From positions 62,001 through 126,000 of the forward strand of contig JAALKD010000002.1 of assembly GCA_011088215.1 (NCBI GenBank): 64,000 nt of DNA, written 5' to 3'. Positions 48,328-57,375 of this stretch are shown here, one piece after another (the stretch's first letter is position 1; each line of letters opens with the position of its first letter). The position numbers and the translations under genes were made by a program. This DNA is from Sphingomonadales bacterium (GTDB lineage: Bacteria; Pseudomonadota; Alphaproteobacteria; Sphingomonadales; Kordiimonadaceae). The notes under the pieces were generated by a model. That model was not told the origin of the DNA. It did not search any database and worked only from the letters and a program-made list of their open reading frames with translations.

Positions 48328-48342
48328 GTTCTCATTGGGTTT
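48328..48342 (-). promoter_or_regulatory. Degenerate LexA box upstream of recA
   Basis: Plus strand GTTC-TCATTGG-GTTT: seven of eight consensus bases, sharing the GTTCTCATT core with box 1 of the small membrane protein gene. Position is right for recA control. Confidence 0.5.
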
Positions 48343-48405
48343 TTAATGAAAAACAACAACCGAAGTTCGGTAGTAAACCACCGAAACCTACACACTCTCA
48401 CCTGA

Positions 48406-50801
48406 TTATTCCAATATTGATTTAACGGTTTCCGCCAGTGCTTTCAGCGTAAAGGGCTTGGGCAGGAACTGAAACTCCTCGGCTTCCAGATCCTTGCGGA
48501 ACATGTCTTCCGCGTAACCGGATATGAAAATTACCGGCATATCAGGCCTATCCTTACGGGCGGCATTCACCAATGCAGGGCCATCCATATTAGGCATGAC
48601 AACATCGGTAATAAGCAAATCAATGGTTGTTTTGGTCGTATTGAGCACCTCAAGTCCCGCCTCGCCCGAATCCGCTTCAAGCACATTGTAGCCTTTATTC
48701 TCCAGCGCTCTTCGGGCAAACATTCTTACCGGATCTTCGTCCTCTACGATCAATATAGTGCCTTTGCCGGTCAGGTCTTTCTCCTGAGTTTCAACCTGCT
48801 TGGTACCTTCAGCGGGCTCGTTGTCGTCCACTTCCTGGGCTTTAAGAAGCAGTAGGAAAGTAGTTCCCTTGCCAACTTCCGATTCAACAAACACGAATCC
48901 GCCAGTTTGTTTGACAATGCCGTATACTGTCGCCAACCCAAGCCCAGTGCCCTCACCCACTTCCTTGGTGGTGAAGAAAGGCTCAAATATCTTATTCAGA
49001 TTGCTCTTGGGTATGCCGCAGCCGTTGTCTTCCACTTCGATCAAAATATAATTGTCAGGCACCACTACGTCATATTTGTCCACTAATGGATCATCTGCCC
49101 CAATGAACCGCGTACGCATTTCGAGCTTGCCGCCGCTGCTCATGGCATCACGCGCATTGACCGCCAAGTTTATAATAACCTGCTCCAATTGGCCCTGATC
49201 AACTTTGGTCGGCGGCAGATCTCGCCCATGGACAACTTTCAATTCAATTGTTTCGCCGATCAAACGCCTGATCAAGCTAGATAGATCAGCCAAAACATCT
49301 GTTACCTCGAGTATTTTGGGGCGCAGGGTTTGCTGGCGTGAAAAGGCAAGCAATTGGCGCACAAGATTGGCGGCACGATTGGCATTTTGTTTAATCTGAA
49401 TGATGTCCGAAAACGATTGATCGCCAGCATCATGGCGCACCAGCAACAGGTCACAAAAGCCGATAATCGCGGTTAGAAGGTTGTTAAAGTCATGGGCAAC
49501 ACCACCGGCAAGTTGGCCAACAGCCTGCATTTTCTACGCTTGAACGAATTGCCGTTCAAGCTTTTTTCCTGCGTTGTATCAACCAGATACAAAATTGCGT
49601 ATTTATCGTCACCTTTGGTGATCGACGTTGAGTATACCTGCCCGACCCGCTCCGGCTGCCCGCTATAGGTTACATCCAGCGGCTTGGACGCTGGCCTGCC
49701 GTCGTGGGCAAATTCAATAAGTTCTTTCAGTGCTTCGCGGTCTTCTTCAACAATAAGATCGAAAATACTGGAGCCACTTTCGGTACGCACTCCCGAAGGG
49801 TGAATTTTCAGCGGCTGATTATATTCCTTAACACCACCGTCCCGGTCGACAATGGCAATAGCGATCGGCGCTGCGTCCAAAATTGGGTCGATTAGAAATT
49901 CGCGTTCGATAGAGGCCAGCCCGCCGCGCACCCGGTCCAGGCGACGGATAAACCGAAACTGTCCGATTTTACGCCCTTCTTCGCGGGCACTAAGCGGAAT
50001 GTCGGTAACCTCTACATCAATGCGCTGACGACCACCTACCAACAGCTGCGTATTTTGCGCTTTTAACTGTAGTTTAAGTGGCATCGCGTCCGGTTCTTCA
50101 ATACCCAGCCACAACAGAATTGTTTCATTTGCATACTGAATATGACCACTGGCATCCTCCAGGATGACACCACACTCCAGTTTTTCGAAAATCGGCGCTG
50201 CCCATCCAGACACCATGGTTTTTTCCCGGTCGAGGCGAACACGCTGGTTTTGGCGGGATATCTGCCAAATCAAATGATGCCCCACACGCTTTCCCACCAG
50301 CGTCAGTTCATCATCATCATTTTCGGTCATTTCAATTTGAGCAGCACCGTTACCTGCCTGTCGCACCGTATTCAGCACTGCATTAATTGCCTGACGGCCA
50401 TCTTCGTTGGCAACCATGTCTTGCAGCCGCTGCACTGGCTTTTCATTCAATTTTTCAAAGGCTTGATTGGCTGCAAGTGAGATGCCGTCAAGTTGGGTTA
50501 CGATTAAAGCGCGCCGGTCCACAGCTACCAGGTTTTGCAGTAACTCCCGGTCCATGCGGTCGCCGGCAGTTATTGGTGTGTCAAGATTTCTAAGCGCTTT
50601 AATCAGAATGAAGGCAGTGATCACAAGGGTAAGACCGCCAACACCAATTGCCCCGGCATCGCCCCAGAACAAATAGGTAATAACAGACACACCGCCAGCG
50701 CCCAAAAGGCCCGAAAGGGCCATTGCAAGAAGTTTAAAGCCTGATTTGACCTCATTATTCATGAGAGCATCACGAATAGGTTGTGGCAGTTGGCTTTCCA
50801 T
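48406..50801 (-). pseudogene. cckA: CckA-type hybrid histidine kinase gene, split by frameshift and TAG
   Basis: CckA architecture: two N-terminal membrane helices (about residues 20-70), a PAS-like region, then HisKA with [19 protein letters not shown], a HATPase (NLAVNARDAM, DNGCGIPKSN, GEGTGLGLATVYG) and a C-terminal receiver (ITDVVMPNMDG, PKPFTLKAL). CckA feeds ChpT and CtrA. The frame breaks near 49553-49561: after DTTQEKSL it runs NGNSFKRRK and ends at 49473, whereas the other frame reads ERQFVQA, then TAG, then [15 protein letters not shown] would restore the family sequence [12 protein letters not shown]. So two lesions, a one-base loss and C-to-T, lie within about 30 bases. The kinase half could start at ATG 49530 but lacks a ribosome site. 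Confidence 0.85.
49538..49561. repeat. Perfect inverted repeat at the cckA lesion
   Basis: GCTTGAACG-AATTGC-CGTTCAAGC: nine perfect pairs around a six-base loop. The frameshift lies in one arm. Restoring the missing G would make that arm imperfect. Confidence 0.85.
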
Positions 50802-50928
50802 ATATTATTTTCCTACCTGGCGAGGCCCCAAAAAAAGGCGAAATACTGGCGTGAACTCTAGCCGCCTTCGAATTGACCGCGCAAGAGCCACTTGTGATTT
50901 AAAAAGCGGCGGACTGTTAACTCCGTGA

Positions 50929-52020
50929 TCAACCGGCCACTTTCGCATTCGGCACAAGGCCTGAACGCCGTAACTTCATGATGTAACTGATTACCTCGGC
51001 AACTGCCTTATAGTGATCTGGTGGCACTTCTTCATCCAGTTCAACCGATGCGTATAAAGCCCTGGCAAGCGGCGGGTTTTCTACGATGGGTATGTCGTGG
51101 TCTTTGGCCAAATCGCGAATGCGGAAAGCTACATCATCCAGGCCTTTGGCGATCAAAACAGGCACTTCCATGGAGCCGTGTTTATACTCCAACGCAATCG
51201 CATAGTGGGTTGGGTTGGTGATTACCACATCGGCGCGCGGCACATTCGCCATCATACGCTGGGAATGCCGTTCCATGCGGATTGAGCGCAAACGTTGTTT
51301 AACCTTTGGGTCGCCGTCGGTTTGCTTGCGTTCGTCCTTAACCTCTTGCTTGGTCATCCGCAGTTTTTTGGTGTGCTGGTATTTTTGGTAAGTAAAATCA
51401 ACAGCGGCGATAATTGTCATCAAAATCAATACGCCCAGCATCAACTTAACCACATTAGTTTGAACCAACGATACAATCTCGATCGGCGGTAAAAACATAA
51501 TGGCGGCTAATTGCGCGCGCTCAGGGTAAATGACAATGAATGCGACAAGGCTCAGGGCTGCCAGTTTTCCAATGGCTTTGCCAAAGTCCACGACGATCTT
51601 TGATGAACCGAATTTCTTCAAGCCATTTATAGGGTTTAATTTCTTAAGGTCCGGTTTCAACTTATCAAAGGTAAAAACACCCTTGTGCTGGATTTTCGAA
51701 CCAGCCAGCGCGGCAACGACAAAAATGGCAAACGGCAACAGCAAAATCAAAAAGACATCAAAAACAAGCGTGTTGATAATCTGCAAGCCTGCGGTTCGGT
51801 CGAATTCTATTTCATGCAAATGGCCAATATAGCCAGCAAGAGGCGCCCGTATACCGATAGTTATGAAGCTGCCCGCCGCAGCCACCACAATCGTACCGGC
51901 TGCGAGCATAAACCAAGTCTTCAGTTCCTGGCTTTGGGCAACTTCGCCCTTTTTCCTGGCCTCTTCCAGCTTTTTGGGGGTGGGCTCCTCGGTTTTCTGA
52001 CTGTCGTCTTCGTCGGCCAT
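50929..52020 (-). CDS. flhB: Flagellar export switch protein FlhB
   Basis: A 363-residue flagellar type III export component. The N-terminus DDSQKTEEPTPKKLEEARKK is the FlhB hallmark. Four membrane helices follow to about residue 210, then the cytoplasmic domain with the autocleavage site NPTH (DVVITNPTHYAIALEY), after which the switch to filament-type substrates occurs. The C-terminal tail is normal. fliR ends three bases upstream of its start. Confidence 0.97.
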   Translation of the reverse strand: MADEDDSQKTEEPTPKKLEEARKKGEVAQSQELKTWFMLAAGTIVVAAAGSFITIGIRAPLAGYIGHLHEIEFDRTAGLQIINTLVFDVFLILLLPFAIFVVAALAGSKIQHKGVFTFDKLKPDLKKLNPINGLKKFGSSKIVVDFGKAIGKLAALSLVAFIVIYPERAQLAAIMFLPPIEIVSLVQTNVVKLMLGVLILMTIIAAVDFTYQKYQHTKKLRMTKQEVKDERKQTDGDPKVKQRLRSIRMERHSQRMMANVPRADVVITNPTHYAIALEYKHGSMEVPVLIAKGLDDVAFRIRDLAKDHDIPIVENPPLARALYASVELDEEVPPDHYKAVAEVISYIMKLRRSGLVPNAKVAG

Positions 52021-52023
52021 TCT

Positions 52024-52782
52024 CTATCCTAAATACGACAACAAATGGGTTTCAAATCGATCAAGAAACAGTTCCATAAACGAGCCTATCAACAGGCTCA
52101 TTAGGAAAAACCCCATGAACAAATTCATCGGCATGCCAATAAAAAACACCTGAAAACCCTGAATCATACGAGCAACAAGGCCAAGGCTGACGTTAAATAT
52201 CAGGCCGTAGACAATGAAGGGTGCCGCCAGTTGAAAGCCAAGGGCAAAAGAATCTGAGACAAAACGAGCGATTAAGGCCGCGAAATCCACATAGGGAATG
52301 GCTTCACCAACCGGGAATTTGATGTAACTGTGTGCGAAGCCCTGGATCATGACGTGATGCAGGTCGGTTACCACAATCATTGTAATCGCAGCCAGCGACA
52401 CAAATGACGCAACAATCACACTTTGGCTACCCTGCGCCGGATCAAATGATTGAGCCGCAGCAAGACCAGTTTGGAACGCAATAACCGTTCCCGCAGTATG
52501 AGTAGCTGACAGCAAAATGCGGGCTGTTAGCGCCAACATGGACCCGATCAACAATTCCTGGATCATCAAAGTAAACAGATTGAATAGTTGCGGTGGCATT
52601 GGCGGAATTTTGTCAGCGTGAATACCGTAGATAATCAATGACAGCGCAAAAGCCAAACCCATGCGCACCCGAGCCGGAATAGACCTGTCGCCGAGCACAG
52701 GCATCAACATAACGAGCGGCCCTAACCGCATGAGGATCAGTGTAAAAACATAGGCTTCAGCGGGTAGAACTTCACCGAGCAT
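52024..52782 (-). CDS. fliR: Flagellar export protein FliR
   Basis: A 252-residue, six-helix inner-membrane protein of the export gate: PAEAYVFTLILMRLGPLVMLMP, IPARVRMGLAFALSLI, FQTGLAAAQSFDPAQGSQS and GLVARMIQGFQVFFIGMP. With FliP and FliQ it builds the helical export channel. It lies five bases from fliQ and three from flhB in one operon. Confidence 0.96.
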   Translation of the reverse strand: MLGEVLPAEAYVFTLILMRLGPLVMLMPVLGDRSIPARVRMGLAFALSLIIYGIHADKIPPMPPQLFNLFTLMIQELLIGSMLALTARILLSATHTAGTVIAFQTGLAAAQSFDPAQGSQSVIVASFVSLAAITMIVVTDLHHVMIQGFAHSYIKFPVGEAIPYVDFAALIARFVSDSFALGFQLAAPFIVYGLIFNVSLGLVARMIQGFQVFFIGMPMNLFMGFFLMSLLIGSFMELFLDRFETHLLSYLG

Positions 52783-52787
52783 CGCGC

Positions 52788-53054
52788 TTATCCACCAGCT
52801 ACGATGCGGTCAGCAATCTGTTGCATCAGGTCGCTCAAGTTACGGCCCATAAAAGGAAACAGCAGCAGCAATGAAATAAAGACAGCAATAATTTTCGGGA
52901 CGAAGGTAAGGGTCATTTCCTGCAGCTGGGTGATGGTTTGAAAAAGCGCAATCGCTAAACCAACAACCAGCGCAACCATCAAAATGGGTAAAGACGTTGT
53001 AATAAGGGTTGTGAGCGCCAATCGTGCCACGTCAAGAACGTCAGGTCCGGTCAT
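52788..53054 (-). CDS. fliQ: Flagellar export protein FliQ
   Basis: An 88-residue protein with two hydrophobic helices and the typical FQTITQLQEMTLTFVPKI segment between them, followed by FPFMGRNLSDLMQQIADRI. It is the small subunit of the FliPQR gate. Operon position after fliE is canonical for this group. Confidence 0.96.
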   Translation of the reverse strand: MTGPDVLDVARLALTTLITTSLPILMVALVVGLAIALFQTITQLQEMTLTFVPKIIAVFISLLLLFPFMGRNLSDLMQQIADRIVAGG

Positions 53055-53110
53055 TTACTTCTCACGGTTGGACTGCCAGAGGCGACAAAGTTAAGTCGGC
53101 GAAGGCGTTA

Positions 53111-53434
53111 TTAAATTGGCATTTTCAGAATATCGTTATAGGCACCAATCACCTTGTCTCGAACGGTGACAACTGTCTCTACGACCATCTCAGCGTTCGA
53201 AACCGCTGTGACCACATCAACCAGATCAGCCTGGTCCACCAAAGCTTTCGCGCTGGTTGCTTCCATATTCGCAGTTGTGCTTTTAACGTCCCCGAGCGTT
53301 TCGGTAACTAAAGAGGAAAAGGCGGATTCAGCTCCACTGCCCTCACCAGATTCCTTTGCTCCCGAAAGCCCCTGCTGTAATTGTTTAGATGCCTGTGCAT
53401 ACGCATTTACAGCGTCCATTTGTTTGATATTCAT
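53111..53434 (-). CDS. fliE: Flagellar hook-basal body protein FliE
   Basis: A 107-residue rod adaptor linking the MS ring to the proximal rod. C-terminal block: [20 protein letters not shown] followed by [20 protein letters not shown], with the final KMPI. The N-terminal half ([16 protein letters not shown]) is low-complexity, as usual. It lies between flgC and fliQ. Confidence 0.95.
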   Translation of the reverse strand: MNIKQMDAVNAYAQASKQLQQGLSGAKESGEGSGAESAFSSLVTETLGDVKSTTANMEATSAKALVDQADLVDVVTAVSNAEMVVETVVTVRDKVIGAYNDILKMPI

Positions 53435-53476
53435 GCCCCGTCTCCCAACTAGAAGAAATTTTACCCCGAAGTATTC

Positions 53477-53884
53477 TTAGCGCAGTAGCTCAAGCGTCAT
53501 GGTTGCCAACCGGCGGCTGGCTTCCAGTGCGTTGAGGTTTGATTGGTAAGTACGCTGCGCCTGCTTCATATCCATCATTTCAATCAATCCATTTACATTG
53601 GATTGTTTGACATACCCCGCTTTGTCGGCCGCTGGGTTACCCGGATCGTACTTCTGACCAAAAGCCTTCTGGTCGTATGCAATTTTACCCGCCTTAACCA
53701 GTTCAACGCCCTGCGTTTTGTCAAGTTCGGTTTGAAAGGTTACTATCTTGCGACGATAAGGGTCTTCACCCGGCCCGGATGCCACAGAGTTTTGGTTCGC
53801 AATATTTTCAGAAATCACCCGCATCCGGATCGATTGAGCCCGAAGCCCAGATACAGATGCCATCATTGCTTTTTGCAGATCCAT
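53477..53884 (-). CDS. flgC: Flagellar basal-body rod protein FlgC
   Basis: A 135-residue proximal rod protein. N-terminal VSGLRAQSIRMRVISENIAN with NQNSVASGPGEDPYRRK, and C-terminal YVKQSNVNGLIEMMDMKQAQ followed by RTYQSNLNALEASRRL. Both terminal heptad helices of the axial family are complete. Confidence 0.96.
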   Translation of the reverse strand: MDLQKAMMASVSGLRAQSIRMRVISENIANQNSVASGPGEDPYRRKIVTFQTELDKTQGVELVKAGKIAYDQKAFGQKYDPGNPAADKAGYVKQSNVNGLIEMMDMKQAQRTYQSNLNALEASRRLATMTLELLR

Positions 53885-53937
53885 TGATACCTCAGCTTTG
53901 CAGCCCCACGCTGCTTACCCAATGACACAAGCGCTTT

Positions 53938-54378
53938 CTAGCGCCCGCTGCCTTTACCCATGGCCATTTTCAACAGCCCCATATTCTTTTTGTAGAGATT
54001 GACCACCATGCCGTATTGCATTTGGTTGTCAGCCACCTTCAGCATTTCTTCCTCAAGAACCACGGTGTTGCCGGTCGGCGATTCCTCACGGCCTTTTGCT
54101 TCTTTCACACTGATATCGTCAGCCGCGCCGCCACCTGGACCCATATGGCCTGCTCGGTTAGCCCGCATGCCGTTTGCCGGAGCAGCTCGCATTTTCTTAG
54201 CCCCAGGCGATGATAAATCATCGACCAAGCCAGAAAAATCCTGCTTCTCTAATTCCTGTGATTTGTAACCCGGTGTATCGGCGTTGGCGATGTTTTGGCT
54301 AAGCGCAGTTTGGTTAGCATGCAGCCATTGCATACGCTTTTTCAAAGCGGCCATTAAAGGAATTGACGTTAAGTCCAT
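53938..54378 (-). CDS. flgB: Flagellar basal-body rod protein FlgB
   Basis: A 146-residue proximal rod protein, first gene of the operon. LKKRMQWLHANQTALSQNIA followed by NADTPGYKSQEL is the FlgB N-terminal motif. The middle is Gly/Ala-rich (GHMGPGGGAADD) and the C-terminus (VLEEEMLKVADNQMQYGM) is conserved. A near-CtrA site lies 35-49 bases upstream of the ATG. Confidence 0.95.
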   Translation of the reverse strand: MDLTSIPLMAALKKRMQWLHANQTALSQNIANADTPGYKSQELEKQDFSGLVDDLSSPGAKKMRAAPANGMRANRAGHMGPGGGAADDISVKEAKGREESPTGNTVVLEEEMLKVADNQMQYGMVVNLYKKNMGLLKMAMGKGSGR

Positions 54379-54412
54379 ATTTGGTTCTTTCCTCGGTTTT
54401 CCCGAGCATCCG

Positions 54413-54427
54413 GTAACATTTTGTTAA
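54413..54427 (-). promoter_or_regulatory. Possible CtrA box upstream of flgB
   Basis: Minus strand TTAA-CAAAATG-TTAC: seven of eight bases of the CtrA consensus TTAA-N7-TTAA. Distance to flgB suits class II flagellar promoters controlled by CckA-ChpT-CtrA, and cckA is the last gene of this operon. One mismatch and the short motif keep confidence low. A separate 9-base direct repeat AACAAGTTG lies at 54452 and 54463. Confidence 0.35.
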
Positions 54428-54544
54428 GCCTACTGTGACACACATATGGTTAACAAGTTGCAAACAAGTTGGCTTAAATTACGTGAAAACAGGTGTTATT
54501 TTGCCGAGCTTCACACCAAATAAGAAATACCGCGCAGTCGTTCT

Positions 54545-54982
54545 ATGACATCACCCAATGACACTCAGCCCCGCACACCAAAAGCGGTCGCTATTAAAGG
54601 CGCAGACCCCGCCCACGACGAGGGAGGTCAAACCCAACCGAAAATTGTCGCCAAAGGATCTGGCGCGCTGGCTGAAAAAATTCTTGATATCGCCTTTGCA
54701 GAAGGCGTGAAGGTTAGGCAGGACAAAGACCTGACCGAGCTTCTTGATGCCTTCGACGTTGAAAGCCCTATCCCGCTGGAAGCCCTGCATGCTGTGTCTT
54801 TGATACTGGAACGGGTTTACGCGGAAAACAACAAAATGATGGACCGCACTGCAGAAGCCACCACCGTTGAAACCCCGCCAGGGTTTACCACCGGAAATCC
54901 GCGCACTTTGGACGGACAGACCGGTGAAATAGCAACCGACGGCGACATTAACAGTGTACCAACACGAGAGGACCGGCCCTGA
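54545..54982 (+). CDS. flhX: FlhB C-terminal-like protein (FlhX)
   Basis: A 145-residue soluble protein resembling only the cytoplasmic domain of FlhB (EscU/YscU family): PKIVAKGSGALAEKILDIA, GVKVRQDKDLTELLDAFDV and IPLEALHAVSLILERVYAEN. The NPTH cleavage motif is not present. Such FlhX/YlqH proteins can partly replace cleaved FlhB in export switching. It shares one base with fliO (TGATG) and diverges from flgB by 166 bases. Confidence 0.85.
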   Translation: MTSPNDTQPRTPKAVAIKGADPAHDEGGQTQPKIVAKGSGALAEKILDIAFAEGVKVRQDKDLTELLDAFDVESPIPLEALHAVSLILERVYAENNKMMDRTAEATTVETPPGFTTGNPRTLDGQTGEIATDGDINSVPTREDRP

Positions 54983-55296
54983 TGGCTGATGATATTTTCG
55001 GCGCCTTCAGCGCCCTTGTTTTTGTGCTTGGCCTGCTGGGATTATTTGCCTGGGCGATTAAACGTTTTGGTTTTATGCCCGGTCAGCCAAAAATCGGCAC
55101 TAAAAGCAAAGAGCTGGAAATTCTTGAGAGCAAAATGATCGATGCCCGAAACCGGCTGGTTGTGGCGCGGTGGCACGACACAGAATATCTGCTGGCGTTC
55201 GGCGCAGATGGCACCAAAAAAATCGACGCCCGAGCAAACGCTTTAAACCAACAACATTCAAAATCAACCAAGGAGAGTTCCAGCGATGCGGGTTAA
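54982..55296 (+). CDS. fliO: FliO-like flagellar biosynthesis protein
   Basis: A 104-residue protein with one N-terminal helix (FSALVFVLGLLGLFAWAIKR) and a cytoplasmic domain with ESKMIDARNRLVVARWHDTE YLLAFG, matching the short FliO/MopB family (R-L-V-V-x3-D-x2-Y-L-L motif). FliO helps FliP assemble. Its stop overlaps the fliP start by 11 bases. Confidence 0.85.
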   Translation: MADDIFGAFSALVFVLGLLGLFAWAIKRFGFMPGQPKIGTKSKELEILESKMIDARNRLVVARWHDTEYLLAFGADGTKKIDARANALNQQHSKSTKESSSDAG

Positions 55297-56131
55297 CACT
55301 ATGCAATATCCGTCACTGAAAAATCTGGTCTCCCGCCTCATCGCACACCTGCGCCCCAGCAAGGCCGGAGCATTGAAACTTGGGCTGTTGTTTGTGCCAG
55401 CGGCACTTGCACTTACCATGATGGGCGCTGGCGATGCGCTGGCACAGTCGATCAATCTTGACTTGGGTGAAGACGGAGACTTGTCTGGTCGCGTCGTTCA
55501 GATGATTCTGCTGCTAACGGTGCTCAGCCTCGCGCCCAGCATCCTTATCATGATGACCAGCTTCACTCGCATGGTAATCGTTTTCTCGCTGCTGCGAAGC
55601 GCAATGGGCACTCAGCAAAGCCCGCCCAACATTGTTATTGTGTCGCTGTCCCTGTTTCTGACAGGCTATGTGATGGCCCCGACTCTAACTGCCGCATGGG
55701 AGCAGGGCGTTGAGCCGTTAATTGCCCAGGAAATCGATGAAACCGAAGCCTTCAACCGCGCCTCTGCGCCTATGAAAGACTTTATGCTCACCCATGTGCG
55801 CGACAAAGACTTGGCGCTGTTCATTGACATGGCAGGAGGCGATTCCACCGCTGCAACACCGGAAACCATACCGTTGATGACAGTGGTTCCAGCCTTCATG
55901 ATCAGTGAAATTCGGCGGGCATTTGAAATTGGGTTCCTGCTATATGTGCCCTTCATCGTCATCGATATGGTTGTCGCATCGATCCTGATGTCTATGGGCA
56001 TGATGATGCTGCCACCGGTGATGATAGCCATGCCGTTTAAGCTGATTTTCTTCGTGCTGGTCGACGGCTGGAATTTGGTGGTTGGCTCGCTGGTACAAAG
56101 TTTCGGTACCCCGCCGCCAGGGACGGGGTAA
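55286..56131 (+). CDS. fliP: Flagellar export protein FliP
   Basis: A 281-residue gate protein with a long N-terminal leader ending in a signal peptide (ALTMMGAGDALAQS), then VQMILLLTVLSLAPSILIMM, TSFTRMVIVFSLLRSAMGTQ, PPNIVIVSLSLFLTGYVMAP, FMISEIRRAFEIGFLLYVPF and the ML-P-P-V-MIAMPFKL block. AAGGAGAG gives the ribosome site for ATG 55286. A second ATG is at 55301. It meets a lactonase-like gene tail five bases downstream. Confidence 0.96.
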   Translation: MRVNTMQYPSLKNLVSRLIAHLRPSKAGALKLGLLFVPAALALTMMGAGDALAQSINLDLGEDGDLSGRVVQMILLLTVLSLAPSILIMMTSFTRMVIVFSLLRSAMGTQQSPPNIVIVSLSLFLTGYVMAPTLTAAWEQGVEPLIAQEIDETEAFNRASAPMKDFMLTHVRDKDLALFIDMAGGDSTAATPETIPLMTVVPAFMISEIRRAFEIGFLLYVPFIVIDMVVASILMSMGMMMLPPVMIAMPFKLIFFVLVDGWNLVVGSLVQSFGTPPPGTG

Positions 56132-56136
56132 CTCCT

Positions 56137-57207
56137 TCAATCTCGTTTGCTTTCTAACTTTAATCGCCCAATTTGCGGGGCTTCAAGGCTACCGAGATAT
56201 AGTACATCACCTAACTGCTCCACTGACGTGATCATATAAACATGCTCACCTAAAGGGTCGTGGTACGTTGCAATAACTTCTCCCTGTTCGTTCAAACCAA
56301 CAACAGTACCGCGCTTAATCGCGCCCGGCTGGGTTGACTTGGGCAGCTTTGCAACAATGTTTTTCAGGAACGGATTGGGGTGAATTTCATCCACCTTCGG
56401 GTTACGCGGTGACGGCAGCGCCAGCCAGAATATGCCATTTCGGTTAGACGATATCCCGTCCGGGAATCCCGGCAGATTATCAATGAAAATATCGCTAGTG
56501 CCCGCCTTGTCGCCCTTTAACCAATAACGGGTCACCCGGTAACGACCAGTTTCGTTAACCAGCACAAAGTCTTCGTTCATCGACAAGGCAATGCCGTTAG
56601 CGAAATACAGTTTATCCAAAAGCATGTCTGTCGTGCCGGTGGCCGGGTCATACACCATCAACCGCCCGTGGCCGCGCGCTTCGAACAGGTCATACAAATA
56701 GTCTGGCTGGTTATAGGTATCGCTGGCGTCAGAGAAATAAATCTTGCCGTCAGAAGCGATGTCCAGATCATCAGCAAAGGCAAAGGGCCTGCCGCCGTGC
56801 CCGCTCGTCAGTACCGTAATTTCTCCCTCAGGGTTAATCGACAGAAGGCCTTTCCAAGCATCAGCAACAATCAGGTTACCGCCAGCATCAAAGTGCAAGC
56901 CCAGCGGCCTACCGCCGTCAATGGTTGCAAAAGTTTCCTGGTTTTTGCCATTATTGTCAAAGCGGATGATCCGGCCGTCATGCAAGCCACCGTATATACG
57001 GCCTTGCGCGTCAACCGCTACATCTTCCGGGCCTTCTCCGCCTTCAATCGGGATTAATTCGGCTGCCAACAGATCAGTATTCTCTGCAAAGTCACCAACA
57101 AAACCTTTGTCCACTGGCGGCTGCCACGCAACCGGGTCAATTGGTCCCGGCGCAAACACAAACCACAACGACGCCACCAAAATCAGACCAATGACTATTT
57201 TTTTCAT
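56137..57207 (-). CDS. Membrane-anchored SMP-30/strictosidine-synthase-like beta-propeller
   Basis: A 356-residue protein starting at ATG 57207 with AGGGGAA upstream. An N-terminal helix (KIVIGLILVASLWFVF) anchors it, and the rest is a six-bladed propeller: EDVAVDAQGRIYGGLHDGRI, GLHFDAGGNLIVADAWKGL, DLDIASDGKIYFSDASDTY, ANGIALSMNEDFVLVNET and GFPDGISSNRNGIFWLALPS. These blocks match the Str_synth/APMAP family, which has Ca2+-dependent lactonase or arylesterase activity. Substrate unknown. Convergent with fliP. Confidence 0.82.
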   Translation of the reverse strand: MKKIVIGLILVASLWFVFAPGPIDPVAWQPPVDKGFVGDFAENTDLLAAELIPIEGGEGPEDVAVDAQGRIYGGLHDGRIIRFDNNGKNQETFATIDGGRPLGLHFDAGGNLIVADAWKGLLSINPEGEITVLTSGHGGRPFAFADDLDIASDGKIYFSDASDTYNQPDYLYDLFEARGHGRLMVYDPATGTTDMLLDKLYFANGIALSMNEDFVLVNETGRYRVTRYWLKGDKAGTSDIFIDNLPGFPDGISSNRNGIFWLALPSPRNPKVDEIHPNPFLKNIVAKLPKSTQPGAIKRGTVVGLNEQGEVIATYHDPLGEHVYMITSVEQLGDVLYLGSLEAPQIGRLKLESKRD

Positions 57208-57375
57208 AGTATTCCCCTGCCCCAAAACACAAACCATCTGTACGTGACACTTCACTATCCTTACTGGTCATTCTGCATCATACTGAGACAGTTTTGAATA
57301 GTTGGCATGAAGCGTGCGAGCACAAATCAATTGTAACCTAACAATAAATTCTAGAGCTCGATCATAAAAAAACAA

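Noticed and set aside
49473-49560. Programmed ribosomal frameshift joining the two cckA halves
   Set aside because: The downstream frame also contains TAG between the break and the kinase ATG, so a shift alone would not make a full protein.
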